From the NCBI RefSeq assembly GCF_003473485.1, contig NC_053044.1:50012091-50076090 (forward strand): a DNA stretch of 64,000 nt. Direction: 5' to 3'. Source of the DNA: Medicago truncatula (Eukaryota > Streptophyta > Magnoliopsida > Fabales > Fabaceae). Positions 47,606 to 61,500 of this stretch are shown one piece after another (the stretch's first letter is position 1; each line of letters starts with the position of its first letter). The notes beneath the pieces are model-generated. The model did no database searches, was not told the origin of the DNA, and saw only the letters and a program-made list of their open reading frames with translations. The translations under genes were made by a program, and so were the position numbers.

Positions 47606-49879
47606 AATAAATGGATCAAATATGAGAAGTTAATCCTTGTACCCATGCAATTAGTCTTTTACCCCTAAATGTCAATTTCAATGGAATCCCTCCCTCCCTC
47701 CCTCAACAACAAATTATGGGTATTTCTCTTATCGATTTCATACTAAAGAAATGCATGTTTCTAAAGTTTTCATCTTCTTTCAAACCCAAAGAAACGTGTT
47801 ACTATTGGTTGGAGGAGGTTTCATTTCTCTATCATTCATCTATTTCACCAATGGCTTTTCTCTAAAGAATAGCGGAGTGGTTAGTCGTGGGTAAACTGTG
47901 GCTACAATTCTGTTAAGTATTTCAAAGAATTATTTATTAAAGGAAAGTGCTAAATAGTGCCTTTAGGGCATTGTTAAAGGACACAAATATGAAAATTTTG
48001 TGCCGGGGAGTTGTGTATTCAACCTTTTAGAAGACAAATGTTGTTTCCAATGAAGAATATCTACTTTTAACTTCTTTAATAAATGCTCTTTGAATACTTG
48101 TTAATATGACTCAAAACATTGAAATGTTTTGTGGGGAAGCCATGGAAAATTCTGACCGATTGTAGGGGGTAAAGGAGTAACTGTAGGGGTGCAAGGTGTA
48201 ACTTTTCAAATATGGTGTAATGTTATTTAGGTTTGTTTTTGCTCAAATCCAGTCGTGGTTTATTTTTTTTTCTATGATGCATTTATTTCGTGTACTTGTG
48301 TTTTATTTAGTAATAAATTTTTTCACACTTTATACGCGGGAAAAAAAGGTTTAGAAGTTATGTTTAAATTTTATTCCTGGAAATAAATAATACATGGGAA
48401 TAATTTTAATAAACTAGTACCAAACATGAAAAAAAAATAGGAAAAATTACACAAGCAGTCATTTAAGCCTGACTTTTTTGTTTTCTTTCTCTGTATTGGT
48501 CTTTAGGTTTTTATTTTCTTAAATTGATCTTTTATGCTACATTATACTTTCAATACTAATCTTTTTAATAAGTTCCGTAGAAATAAAGCATTGTGTGACA
48601 TTTTAATATTGAGAAAACGGACATGTCAGATATTTCCATATACTTTCTCCTCTCACCTCTTCTTATTTAAATCTATATTCTCAAATCCAAAAACGTTAAA
48701 ACAAAAGTATCTCATTGTTTGCAACAATGTCTTCATTTAGTCTAAATAGTTAAAATTTACGATCCTAAAACAATTGAGTCATTTATATCTAGTGTGAGAA
48801 GTGATGAATGAAAACTTGAATGTTGTTCATCTCTAATTGTGCAACAAAACTTATAGTTCACACCATCACAAAATATAACATAAAAGATTATAATGCAACA
48901 CGAAGACAACTTAAATGCACCGCAAACAAAATGTATCGTAAATGATCAATTCATAAAAATTAAAATTTAAATGACCAATCCAAAATAAAGGTTAAACTTA
49001 AAGAATCGCATATGAAATTTTGCCAAAAAATTATATTTCTACCCTCACTTTTTTTTTCTTTCAAATTCTTTTTCAATTAGGTCTGATTTGGCCTTAGTTG
49101 CTTTCCCCTGGGTTCAAGGCTAGCCACTTTGACTTCGATTACAAAAAAATATGTGCATATGGTTACAATAATTAATTTTGAGTGGATGGATTAAATAAAA
49201 CGATTTTAATTAAAATTGAGTTGAAAGTAAAATGATTTATATTTGAATACAATTTTGGTGGACTAATTTGGTTTCTTATAAAAAAAAATTGTTTGTAAAA
49301 AGCAATTCTAAAATTAAAAACTACAAAACCTGACATGTGAATCAATTCTACTACTCAACCAAACATGTCAGAATCAAATACCTCCAAAATTAATTTTGAC
49401 CTATTTAAAAGTTGAATCAAAGATACACTTTGAACTTTTGGCTTCAAATTGAAACAAAAACGTCGGATGGATTTGATTTTTTTAAAAGTGAGTTCGTATA
49501 TTATTTCTTTTGTGGTGGTGAGTGAGTTTCTATGTTATAAAATAAAGTTTGAAAGTTAAATCATTGATAAAAAAAGTTAATGTCTAAGATTTTAACAACT
49601 TAATAAATCGAAGATATATTTAGTATATCACTAAAAGTATTATATAATATTTTTTGTACAGAAACCTTATAAAATCCACTAACCACTGTGGATCATGAAG
49701 TAATATTAGGATAGTTAGATTATATATAATTTGTAAAAATTTGCTAACTGACTTATGTGCCAGCTCACTTATCCTATAACCGTTAGCAACTACCTTAATA
49801 GGATAAGATCAGGGGAGGATATGATATATAAGTCTTAGCATGATGACTGTAAGAGAGCACAACAATAGTGAATGTTTCT
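47606..49879. other. Intergenic stretch without a recognised gene
   Basis: No convincing frame. A tRNA-like B box (CTGGGTTCAAGGC) near 49108 suggests another SINE relic. The 49740-49880 stretch with TGATATATAAG may be a broken LTR that continues beyond the element at 49890-52131. Confidence 0.3.
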
Positions 49880-49889
49880 GTGATCAATT

Positions 49890-52131
49890 GACTAATATCT
49901 CAAATTCGTTCTTGAATTTTGAAAAATCGGCCAATTTCGTCCCTGAATTTTGTGAAATATCAAATTAGTCCCTGAATTTACAAAATGTCAATCAAATCAG
50001 TCCCTACGTTAAGTTGGTTTGTTAATGGAGGTGACGTGTCACGTTAACCTCTGACAAAGCTTACCACGTCAGATGTCACGCAAGCAGGGACCAAACTGAT
50101 TGATTTACACAAAATTTCGAAGGACGAAATTGATGGATTTACACAAAATTTCCAAGGACCAAATTGATGGATTTTCAGAAAATTGGCAACGGCTCTTTCC
50201 CTTCTTTGTGAGTAACGACTCTTTCTCCACTTCCTCATTAAAGGCTATTTCTTCCCCAAATATATAAATTTGGAACCCTAATGTTATAATTCCTTACATA
50301 GAGTTCAAAATCCCCAAAATTTCTTCCATGAATTGATGTAAAATTTCTTCCCCAATTCAAAAAACTTAGAACCCTAATTTTTTTATTAAATTTGAAATTC
50401 ATAAATCAAGTGGTCTGCCTTGTAGATTCAGTGTTTAGAATTGATGGGTGGTGCTCGAATGGGCCCTTGAATTATATTCATATCCATCATTTCGATCCTC
50501 AAATTAGTGAAAATACCATCAAATTGGTCCTTGAATTATCATAACAGATATCAATGTGATCCTTTGTGCATACATTTGCTGAACAAAGTAAAATGTAAAA
50601 GACAAACACTTTGATTATAAAAAGACAAACATTTGCATTATATCATAAGTCAATATTCAATGTTAATAAGTCATTACATAGCCAAAACAACAACAGTACA
50701 TAGCCAAAAAAACATTAACTAAACTAGTCCAAAAACATAATTAAAACATGGGTTAATAGGTCTTTACCCCCTGTAATATAGGGCACTTTTGGTTTTGCCC
50801 CCTGTAATTTTTTTTTTTTAGATTCCGTCCTTGTAAAATGAAGATTCTTCAAGATTGCTCCCTGAGCCCTGTGACTCAGCAGAATCAATGATGTGGCATT
50901 TTTTTTTTATTTTTCATTTTTTTTTGGATGCCAAGTGTAAAAAATAATTTACATGTCATTTAAAATTAAAAAATCTATTTTTTTAAAAACGAAAAATAAT
51001 TTAAAAATCAGAAAAAAAAATAGAAATTTTTTTCAAAAATTTAAAAAATTGAATTTTTTTTTTTTTTAAAATAAAGTTCCAGATTTTTTTTAAAATACTT
51101 CCTAATTCCAGATTCTTTTTAAAAAATTGAAAAAAATTTCAGATATTTTTAAAAAAATTTAAAAATTCAGATTTAAAAAAAAAATTAAGTTCCAGATTTT
51201 TGTTAAAATCAGAAAAAACATGAAGATTTTTTTAATTTAATTTTTAAAATAAAAAAATTATTTTATATTTCAAAATCTTTATTCCAGAAATTTTATAAAT
51301 TCTTTTTTGAAATTAAATAATTAGAAAAAAATTCAAATATTTTTTACAAATTCAAAAAAATTAGATAATACTTTTTTTTTTCCAAATTTTATAATTTTAA
51401 TTTAATTCGGATTTTTTTTAAATTTAGTATAATTTTTTTGGAAAATTTGAAAATATATTAAGTTCGAGAATGGAAACGGTATACCATATGAGTTTTCCTG
51501 TCATTGATGGGAAAATATCTGAAGTTAAGATTTTATAATATTAGAATGAAAATATATTAAATTTAAAATTTTCGAAAATATCTGAAGTTAAGATTTTAAA
51601 AATTTAAATAAAATCAATTTTTTTTTAGATTAAATAGTTGAAATTTAAAAACATTTATATCCAAATTTTTAAAAATTAAAATATTTTTCAGAATTTTCAT
51701 TCTTTGGGGATTTTGAACTCTATGTAAGGAATTATAACATTAGGGTTCCAAATTTATATATTTGGGGAAGAAATAGCCCTTAATGAGGAAGTGGAGAAAG
51801 AGCCGTTACTCACAATGAAGGGAAAGAGCCGTTGCCAATTTTCTAAAAATCCATCAATTTGGTCCTTGAAAATTTTGTGTAAATCCATCAATTTCGTCCT
51901 TCGAAATTTTGTGTAAATCAATCAGTTTGGTCCTTGCTTGCATGGCATCTGACGTGGTAAGCTTTGTCAGAGGTTAACGTGACACGTCACCTCCGTTAAC
52001 AGGCCAACTTAACGGAGGGACTGATTTGATTGACATTTTATAAATTCAGGGACTAATTTGATATTTCGCAAAATTCAGGGACGAAATTGACAAATTTTTC
52101 AAAATTCAAGGACGAATTTGAGGTATTAGTC
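49890..52131. mobile_element. Mutator-like long-TIR element (family B), 10-bp target duplication
   Basis: Perfect flanking repeats GTGATCAATT lie at 49880-49889 and 52132-52141. The terminal inverted repeats run for about 430 bp (left GACTAATATCTCAAATTCG; right CGAATTTGAGGTATTAGTC). They include the blocks GACGTGTCACGTTAACCTC, GGCAACGGCTCTTTCCC and CTTACATAGAGTTCAAAATCC. The core carries other repeat pieces, including a truncated family A element. No transposase frame is present. Confidence 0.88.
50750..51705. mobile_element. Truncated family A element inside the family B element (copy 4)
   Basis: The left end GGGTTAATAGGTCTTTACCCC and the next 130 bp match the inverted right end of copy 2 closely (CTGTAATATAGGGCACTTTTGG, GATTCCGTCCTTGTAAAATG). 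The A/T core continues to about 51705, where sequence changes abruptly into the family B right arm. The expected right TIR is missing. Confidence 0.7.
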
Positions 52132-52141
52132 GTGATCAATT

Positions 52142-54171
52142 CTTTGAGAGCATATATATATATAGGCACTAAAGCTGAAAATTCTTGTAACTCTAATCTT
52201 AATTTATGAGGAATAGGAATGCTACATCATTGAAGATATGAGTTAAATTGCTCCTAGCCTCGATAATCTTTATGTTTCTTCTTCTGCTCTCGTTTCTAAT
52301 TCTTGTTATTATTAAACTATGCTGCAATCGGCCATCAAGAGTTATTCAATTACGTTACTTTTTCGATGCAAAATTATTTTCGTCGTCTCTTAACTAAATT
52401 TTAAATAACAATTTCATTCTTTATCTTTTTTTTTTTTGTCATTTTCCTCCTTTTGATCACTTTACATATGTATATGCATTTGTTGTTGAATTAATTATTT
52501 AATTAATCAATTATGGATTGACAATAATCAAATTATAGTCTATTGTGTTAAGCACTAATTAGATGATAAATATGTGTGATTGAACTATTCTTTCTAGATG
52601 GATCGTGATGAGTTGGACCATTTAGCTAAGCCCAATAAGAGGTCACTGCCCTCAGCCGTTTAGTTATTTAAACGTCATGCCATCAGACGGTTAAACATTC
52701 TCAACAATACTCTGAAAACTTAACGCTAAACGGAATGAGGGTAGTTATTCCTCTCATAATTTGATGACGACCATTCATGAACCTAAACATACATACAAGG
52801 TACACAATTTTTTATTTCTTCTTTGTTACCGATGATATGCTAATTTGTATCTAATGATCTATGGTTAAATTCTAAAACTTTTATTATTTGCAAGATTCAA
52901 ATCCATCGTTTTATGTTAATATGAACTCTTAATGTTCAAATCTATGGTTTTCACTCATGTTTTCTTATAAAATTTAGATTTGATGTTTAAAAATTCATAT
53001 GCACACGAATTAAAGGACAAAAATGACATGAAAAAATTAAATAAACGAAGAAATCAATATCAGAAATTCCGTAAAGAGATGGCGAGTGTAATTTTGCATT
53101 TTTTTTAACTAAAAACATTTCATATTTTCACTTAACAGTATGGGACTGAGACAGATGTAGGGTCTTATTTAATGTATTCATGGAGTTTACTCATTTTGTA
53201 GCATTGATTTACTGTGTTATGAATTGTGAGACACTGAATGTATACAAAAAAACAATGAAAATAGTCCCAAGATGTTTGTTTTTTATTTTTAAAAAACACG
53301 AGTAGTATTTTTTTTTTACAAAGCGTTATCTTGCTATTTCAAAGATGTTATAAGGTGGACCTATCAGTTAGTTTGGAGAGGGATGTAAGAGTTGGATATC
53401 TTCATCAAAACAGAACATTTCATTACTTCCAAATTTGAGGGAGATCCAAGAATCCAAATTCGAATTTTAGCTGAAACTATCATTGAATATGTTTTACTTA
53501 CTTCTCAACCGAATTTCATATTATTAGACTTCTTTTCTGCAAGAATTGGAGAGCTAAGACCATCAAAGAATGATTTTGGAGGGAGGGATACGAAAGTGCT
53601 GCGAAAACTAAAATACTCTTATTTTTCTTTCCGTTTCCATCACTATTTTTTAATAACAAATGTTAATATGTTAATTGTTATGTTAGTATTTTCATCTTTG
53701 TTAAGACTTGAGCCCTGAACCTTTTAAGCCACGGGAAATCTTCTTACGACTAATGGATAAACGGGCAGTAAATAAATAAAATTTAAAAGTTATCTCATCT
53801 GTCATATTGCATATTATTGTTCATAGAATTATATTTTCACCCTATAGCTTAAGCTGAATTTGTTCCTTTATTAAAGAACTAACTTGAAGAAAAAGTTTCT
53901 TTGATTTCAGGGGAATCCAATCAATGACAAGGAGAAATCAGGATAAATTAGCAATCATAATTCATTATAAAATGTAACATATGTATAGAAAATTTGCAGA
54001 CAAAGGCCACTCTACAATTAAACATGAATTAAGGTGAAGGAAACACTATATAAGAATTGAGAGAGTGACATGGTTATTCATTTAATGCCACTTTTAAAAA
54101 AGCTCGAGCTTAGAAGTAATGATATTCAATATGATGATACATACACATTAACATATTATAATACAAGAATC
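52142..54171. other. Intergenic region with probable LTR and SINE debris
   Basis: The first 200 bp may be the right part of a broken LTR whose left part lies before 49880. The rest has no recognised gene. A B-box-like GAGCCCTGAACC occurs near 53711. The region just right of about 53980 is the likely 3' flank of the minus-strand DUF617 gene. Confidence 0.3.
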
Positions 54172-54885
54172 CTAGTGAGCTCTAACAAAAAAGATACTAA
54201 ACTCAGGTCCTTGAGCACCATTATTAATATTATTATCAGGATTAATCATATAAAAAGCTTCAGAATCCTTAGAACCAATTACTCTTTCAAATCTACCTCT
54301 CATATAAGTCATTTGGTCACCATCAGAACTTTCCTTATGATCAGATGCGGTTGGTAACACCCCTGCTCCCATGGACACACCTCTCAAATGTTGCATAACT
54401 TGAAGTTCTTCATCACCCATTTGTTTCCTCCTAATTGAATACCCAACTTTTCTTCCATTACAATAAACAGCCCAAACAAACTCTTCCAACAACTTCTTCT
54501 TATTCGTTTTCGTCTCACTTTCCAACGCGATTCTAACGATATCAGACGACATTTCTTTGTTCAAAGCACTTGTTAGCATTGGTAACTCAATGAGAAAAAT
54601 CGGCATTTGTCGCGTATCTTCTTGTATTGCTATGCTTACTCTTCCTTTTCTGTAACCAAAGATTGTTCCTGTTGTGGCACTGTCTTTTAACATAGGCTTT
54701 CTTGGTCTTCCTAATAGTGCTACCATTTTGCAACCAGATGTTAACATAGGGAAGAGTTTGAACATCTTTAAGAGTCCACCAGCGGAGAATTTGTTGCGCT
54801 TTTGATCGCCTGTTGTATGGCGAAGGAGTGATGCTATTGCTGGATTTTCCATTGGATAGCATGGACTAGAGTGAACAGATGGCAT
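54172..54885 (-). CDS. MIZU-KUSSEI 1-like protein (DUF617/MIZ1 domain), intronless, 237 aa
   Basis: Plant-specific family whose founding member MIZ1 is needed for root hydrotropism and associates with the endoplasmic reticulum. The biochemical activity is unknown. A low-complexity N-terminus (1-65) is followed by the MIZ domain: GTIFGYRKGRVSIAIQED (73-90), KEMSSDIVRIALESE (110-124), FVWAVYCNGRKVGYSIRRK (136-154), LRGVSMGAGVLP (167-178), YMRGRFERVIGSKDSEAFYM (194-213) and a terminal EFSIFFVRAH. All hallmark blocks are present and the length is normal for the family. The ATG at residue 1 is taken because the frame is open and ends of this type vary. An internal Met at 12 is a possible alternative start. 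There is no membrane helix or signal peptide. Confidence 0.9.
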   Translation of the reverse strand: MPSVHSSPCYPMENPAIASLLRHTTGDQKRNKFSAGGLLKMFKLFPMLTSGCKMVALLGRPRKPMLKDSATTGTIFGYRKGRVSIAIQEDTRQMPIFLIELPMLTSALNKEMSSDIVRIALESETKTNKKKLLEEFVWAVYCNGRKVGYSIRRKQMGDEELQVMQHLRGVSMGAGVLPTASDHKESSDGDQMTYMRGRFERVIGSKDSEAFYMINPDNNINNGAQGPEFSIFFVRAH

Positions 54886-56480
54886 TATGGAATATGATAA
54901 TGAATATTAATCGTTATGAAATTGTGCTAAGTTAAGGTAACACGATTCTAGGAAGACAGAGTGGTGGGTATGTTTGGAGATGGATATATGGATTATGGAG
55001 TTTACAGCTCATAAGATGGAGCAATACATATAGAGAATGGAAGGTGTGGTTAACTATAGCTAGGGTCTACCAAGCTAATTAGATGTAAGTTGGGACTGGA
55101 AAGTTAGTTGGTCTTGGTCACATAGATAGGGCCATGTACTTATGGAATCTTTTTAATGGTAAGCTATATATATTAAATAATAGTTATGTCGTAATTATTG
55201 ATACCGTAGAGAATTGCGATCAAATGTAATTTATGTGTGATTTCTATAACGGTCAAGGAAATTTTTTGGATATCAGGACAATTATAGTCACGGACCGAGT
55301 GATAAAATACTATATAAATAATGTTGTCTCTTTATTTATGTGGCCCTAGATACAAGGCTCATAGGAAGCAAGTAAATTTCATGTGCACTAAGTTGTTAAA
55401 CTCTACTTGTTAAGATTCAAATAAATTTTTAAAAAAATATATAGGATAACAACTTCATTATTCGTACAAGAAACTCAAAATTTCAGGGACGTTTTGCCAT
55501 CGGAGATCCTCCACCATCAATCTCCGTCGAGGTTGGTTTATGTTTTTAGACAAAAACAGAAACATAAAAAATTGAGATGTGATCAAAATGACTGTAGTAA
55601 GTAAAGCATTATTTAAAACTGGTGGTAAGTGTTATAAGACATAGTTTGAGTGAAGGAAAAACCAATATTAAAGGTAGGTTGATGTGACAAAGTTTGTGAA
55701 ATATAAGTGATAAGATAAGGGTGGGCAGGACCACAGGGTTGTGGGGTTAATAAGGAAGAAAAAACTCACAAAAAGGTGAAGAAAGAAGGGAGGGGTTGAG
55801 GAAAGGGTTTGTGGTAATGTTGGAGTAGCATGTGCCTCTCTGATCATTACATTTTACATTAGAGTATCAATGTCAATTGCTTTATGCTTTTTCCAAAACC
55901 CATCACTAATTATTGAGATGAACCTCATCCTTCCCTAACATTTATGCTTGTATACATGAAACTTTGCTTTTTACTTGTAAGTGACTCTCTCTTTCGTGTG
56001 CCTTCTTTATTTAGTTGCTACTTTATTTTAATGTGTCAGACCATATGTCATATTCATCAAAGGTGTGTTAGGCAGTTCAAATTATCAAGAGGCCCGGCTC
56101 GGTCGTACCATCCAACTCAAACTCTTGATTTCATTTCTTGCCTTTATTTTTTTTACCACACACTCACTCCCCAATTAAACACCAAAATATTTCATTTTAC
56201 ACATTTGAAATTGGAGTTGTAAATTGCAATTCCAATAGATCTCACAATTTGGGTGATTAATAAACACCAAACTTATTCTTTTTCAGATCGAGAAAAAGTT
56301 TAAATGAGTTTGGTTTTGATAACTTGTTAAGGCTAAAAAAATCCTTAAATTTAAAAAGATATATATGTATTATTTGGTGGTGAGATATATATACCACGTT
56401 AATAATAAGATTTAAACTTGATTCATTGTGAGATATAAGTTGAATCATACCAACTAAATACATTACTTTTTTTAGGAAAA
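54886..56480. other. Upstream region of the DUF617 gene and intergenic spacer
   Basis: Contains the minus-strand promoter of the DUF617 gene. Otherwise nothing recognised. The composition is slightly less AT-rich around 55480-55860, but no exon is supported. Confidence 0.35.
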
Positions 56481-56486
56481 GATAAT

Positions 56487-57445
56487 TCATTTCATTTCAA
56501 CCAAAATAATAGAGTGGATACAATATGGATGACGATATAAAGTAGTGGGACTAGCATGTATTATAAAAGCTCGAGCAATATTATGAGCGACTATATTAGC
56601 TTGTCTTCTAACATAAGCTATACCATAACTAACATTAGAAAAAAGCAAGGTCCTACAATTAGAGAGTAAAATTCCTAACTCATTCACACAGGAGCTAATG
56701 TTATTACAAAGGTGTGCATTCACAACTAACTGACAATAACTTTCAAATACTACCCGATTGAGAAATTCGAAGTGCTTGTTGTATAGCGGTAGCTTCACAT
56801 TCAGTTGCAGTTGGAATAAAGGGAAAAAACATTGAGTGAGCTTGTATAAGTTGTCCAAGGTTGTCTCGAAAATAGATACTAACACCAAATTTTCCTTTAG
56901 TTTCAAAAAGGGCACAATCAATGTTACACTTGATCTAATCTGCCTACGGTTTAGACCGTACTAGAGTAGCAGACTGTACATTATCATTGGGACGATTGAA
57001 CCACTTGAAGTATCGAACAATATCCAATGTTATGACACAAAGATGTGTTTGCATTGACTGGTTTTTTCTCCCATAAACAAGCATTACGCGCTCGCAAAAT
57101 ACTCCATAAGATAGCTACAAATCTAGCACGATTTTCTACCTCAAGCGCTCTAAGAATGGCAAAGATAATAGATGAAAAACTTCCACCGGACGTCATGTAT
57201 GATGCTATCATACCCCAAAGATTCACTGCTTTTTAACAACCAATAGCAAACTTACAATGCATAAACAAGTGCATTTCATTTTCCAAGTCGTTTTGCAAGC
57301 CTCACAAGCTAAATGGCAATGTACTCAACGACCTTGCAAATTAAATCGTGTATGTAAACAGTTGCGAAACAATCCCCAACAAAAATGTTTGATTTTAGGC
57401 AGAACATGTCATGACCATATCAACTTCCAATCGCCAGAGACATGA
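56487..57445 (-). pseudogene. LINE (L1-type) remnant: zf-RVT and RNase H region
   Basis: Reading the minus strand from 57445 down, a degraded zf-RVT segment comes first (LACETCKTTWKMKCTCLCI, Cys-rich). It is followed by a linker (ILWSILRARNACLWEKK) and an RNase H end (LLSNCRTLLFSNVSYGIAYV then RRQANIVAHNIARA). The R..N.vAH.lAr motif is diagnostic. Frameshifts separate the parts, so it is inactive. Confidence 0.75.
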
Positions 57446-58282
57446 TAGTTTGATCGTTGGTCTGAAATACTCAAAATACATCTTGTAGGCAAATCATTTG
57501 ACTGTGTATGAGCCATTAGGAGATGCATTCCAATTAAATTGTATCATAATAAGTTCGAGAGTGCAAATGTAACTTACAAACATCGGATGTATCTTGTGTG
57601 TTCATAATAGAAGCAATATTTCAAGTGTTGGTTGTTGGGTAAACTTGTGAGATATGTTAGATATTTTTTAAAAAAATCTATAAGAAAAAATTCTTAAATC
57701 TCGGGTGGCGAAATTTAAAATGTATAATCTAGTAAAGAAAATTTTAACGTAAATTTTTTTAATCTATAAGTGATAAAGAAATTATGAGTAAATGAAATGT
57801 ATAATTATATCGAGTGTGAGCATAAACCAGCAAAGTGTGGCTAAGATTAAAGAAACTAGCAAGTGTGAGTGCATAAATAATAAAAAATAAAAAAAAACTG
57901 AGTAAATGAAATGCATAATTATAACGACTGTGAACTGTCAGTGTAAACTAGCAAGTGTGGCTAAGATAAAAGCAACATCTGACTAGTAGCGAAAAATCTA
58001 AATAAGATTCTTCAAAACAAAAATCTAAATAAGAAACTTAAGTAGCACTCTACTTCAAAAAAAATAAAAATTAAGTAGCAGTACTCTCTTTAAAAAAAAA
58101 CTGCATAGAACTCATTTTATCCCCTCAACAAAAAAAAAAACAAATGTTTTTTTTTTTCAATTAGTAATTTTTTTCGATATAAAGGTTCATATAATTGTAT
58201 AAATATTATACCATCTGTTTCAAAATAAATGTCATTTTTAAATAAAATCAAGTAATGTCATGTTAAGGTTTATATAACTAGT
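57446..58282. other. Intergenic stretch with a diverged tandem duplication
   Basis: A segment at about 57784-57870 (GAGTAAATGAAATGTATAATTATA ... AGTGTGGCTAAGAT) recurs at about 57899-57975. No coding. Confidence 0.5.
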
Positions 58283-58520
58283 TACTCCCTTCGTCTCTTA
58301 TATTAAAGAAACATCTAACAAAAATTACGAATATTAATAAAGTTGTTGGAACAAAAAAATTGTTTCAAATGTGAGTATTTTTATTAAATTACCCCTTATG
58401 TTTAAATGTTAAGTTTTATATTTCAAGACAATTTAGTAAAAGAAAATAAATGTATCTAAAATTTATAGAGGGTCTTATATTTAAAGACAAATAAACTTTT
58501 ATATTGAACAGATAGAATAT
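58283..58520. mobile_element. Degenerate Stowaway-like MITE
   Basis: The left end TACTCCCTTCGTCTCTTATA and the inverted right end TATATTCTATCTGTTCAATA retain the CTCCCT..GT pattern with TA flanks. The right end is decayed. Confidence 0.5.
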
Positions 58521-61500
58521 ACATAATTATCTAACAGACTTGGATCGTAATTTCTTATTTTATGGTACAATAATACCTTTGTTTTTAACTGACTAGAGAT
58601 CAAAGATATGGAAAAAAACTAACTAGAGATTTAAGTGAAAAATCATAAATTTAATATAATATAGAAAATATTGGAGGGTGGCCACGGCCCCATTAGGGGT
58701 AATAAACCCTCAGCCCCTACATGTAGTGTCCCATGATACATGTGGTGTTATATTGTCACACATCCCACTCTTCTCCCGCAACTTGTACCCATGCTTACAA
58801 GCTAAAGAGTCATGATTTTGTGCAAAAAACAAATCCCATTTATGAAACCGCAAAGTTGATTAATATATTTGAATTGTACCCTTCATGCAATCCTTATCTC
58901 CTCAAAAGAGAAAATGAAAGAAAAAGATGAAGACACTATCGGTAAGTAACAAAGGAAGAAGATAAATTAAATTGGTGCATAAATTATTTTTTTGAGAGAA
59001 AATTAGTAATGTCAAAGATTAGGGTTAATATCCAAAGTGGGGACCTTTCACGCGACTTAATGAAAAAAGTTGAAGCAGCGTCGGTATCAAGCTGTTACTA
59101 TGAAAGTTTGACAAGTATACATTGCAAATAAAGTTCCTTTTATGTATGGTGCATACGTAGGGGAATGATTTAGGCTTTCCTAATTTTTCTGCTTCTCATG
59201 TGCTTCTGTTTGATTGCACCATTCATGAACCAGATTTTCTAATATACAAAAAAGCAAATTCCTCCAAAAAAAAAAAAAAAGGTGAATCAGTTACAGTTAA
59301 GATGTTAAAAAATTAGGTTGGATTTAATATGGAAGGCACAAATAGCAAAGGAATAGGAAAAACAATTGCAGCGTGATTAATAATCACATCATGAACACAA
59401 TGCTGTGATAAAAAAGTGGAAAGTTATGTGGTGAGATTTCTAAAATGATTACATTAAAGAGAAGACTATAAAGGTGTGATTAATAGAACGTGCTATTTTT
59501 ATGATTGAATGGGTTGATTCACGCATTAATATACACTTTGATTTGAAACATAGCATTAAAGAATGTATCTTTTTGTTAAGAACTGTTTCTTCTCATCAAG
59601 TTTTGCATGTTGCTCTACAAATAGACAACTTCACCATATACATATATTCTATTGGATCTATTTTAGTGTAAGTGACGAGTAAAAATTAATCTAACAACTA
59701 ATTACTTATATTCATCACTAAAAAAAATGAAGGTAAATCGAACCTAAAATTTATTTGTTCGCACATGACATGCAGTACCCAATACAAATTTTTCCAATTT
59801 ATCCAAAAATGTAGAAAGTTCTGGTTTATGCTGTGGTGAGTTTGAATGGATATAGATATAAATTGTAGCCAAGAAAAGAAGTAACTGTAATTGTCTTTAG
59901 CTATTGGAGCCAGCTATGCCAGCGTGATAGATTTGATGTATAATCTTTGCTTTACAAGTGCTACAAAATTAATAGTGACTTGTTGCCAATCAATATTTTC
60001 ATACTACGTCCTTACTTGGAGAAAATAATTAAATGTTTCTTCTTTTTTTCTTTCTAAAGCGAAACATCAAGTTAGGTTAAACTTTTGATTTTATTATATT
60101 AGCGGCAATTTGAAATCAGTGAATTAGCCTAAAACACATTATTCTCAACTCAAATCAGGGTTGCATTGTCACTTAATGACTTGGAATTATTGGAGCTATA
60201 GTGATGGATGGGATTGATGATTGTACACTACTTTTTTAGGATTATATTATGTGATGGATTGAATTGTTTGTGGTTTATTTGGAAGATAGACATGACAAAA
60301 AAGTTTTACCAGTAAATAAAATACTCTTTCCAGAGATAGCGAAAACTGAGAAGCTTTAATGGACAGACTGGGTGTACGATTCAACAACTACAGCTTGCCA
60401 AAAAAATAATATTGAACAACGACAATCTTGTACAATGAATGAGGTGGGTAGGAAGTGAATGTAAAATGAAATAGTTTGCTCAAAGTTCAATTAACACTTC
60501 TTTTTTTTATAGAAACCAATTTAGGTTGGTTCGATAGTGTTGACTTGAGACCTAAAAGTGTGTTCCTTCTTAAAGTTTAAGGTTCAATCATCTTCGTGTT
60601 AACTAAGATGGGTCAGTGTACATTTTCTTAAGAGGAAAAATCAAGAAGGAAAAACTAAAAACAAGATCGTTGGTACTACACCCTAAAACATCAAGATAAA
60701 AGTGTGTTTTGAAAAACCGTAACAAATAGATGAATGTTTTTAAAAGTGTTTATTATTTTATTTAAAAAACAAGATTAAATATAATTTTAATCTCTATAAA
60801 TTTTCATGTAGTCAATTTTAGTCTCTATGCAAGCATGTTGAAGTAAAACATGTATAATTATGACTACATGTTTGACTTCAAAAATTTTAAATGAATTTTC
60901 GTAAACATGTTTTATTTTTAAGGGTTGGAAACATGTTTATAACTTTGTAAGAAGTTATACAAAATTTAGAATTTTTTAATATGAGAAGGATTAAATATGC
61001 ATTTTTTTTAAATGTCAAAAACTCAAAATAAAAGTAACAAGAATTTGGATCAATAAATCAAATTTTGAGCTCATTTTTTGTAGATGGACTTTATATAATG
61101 TTGTAAACATATCAGGAAAAAAACTTTAAAAAAATACATTGACTTAACAACAAGGGTTAAAATCATTTGCAAAAAAGTTAAATTTTATAATTTTATAGAA
61201 ATCAAAATCTAATTAACAGAAAATATTTAAAAAAATTGTAACAAATAGACTCAATGTCATGGCTTTTGGAGCAAAACATTATACATCAATACTCCACACT
61301 TATACAAGCCTATTAACTCCAACCTCAAACACCAAAGTAATATAAGCAGCTCAAAGACAAAACAAAATATTAAAATTAAAAAGAGAGGCAACTCATTAGA
61401 TTTGAAGGGGTGCTGTAAACTAATAGAGCAGGTCTTATCAAATGCGATAAGAAGGAGGTGGTGATGCATGGTTGTTAGTGTCATGACTTTTTGGACTAGA

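Noticed and set aside
53392..53718. 108-codon plus-strand frame
   Set aside because: No recognisable domain, AT-driven composition, no splice context or promoter; probably chance.
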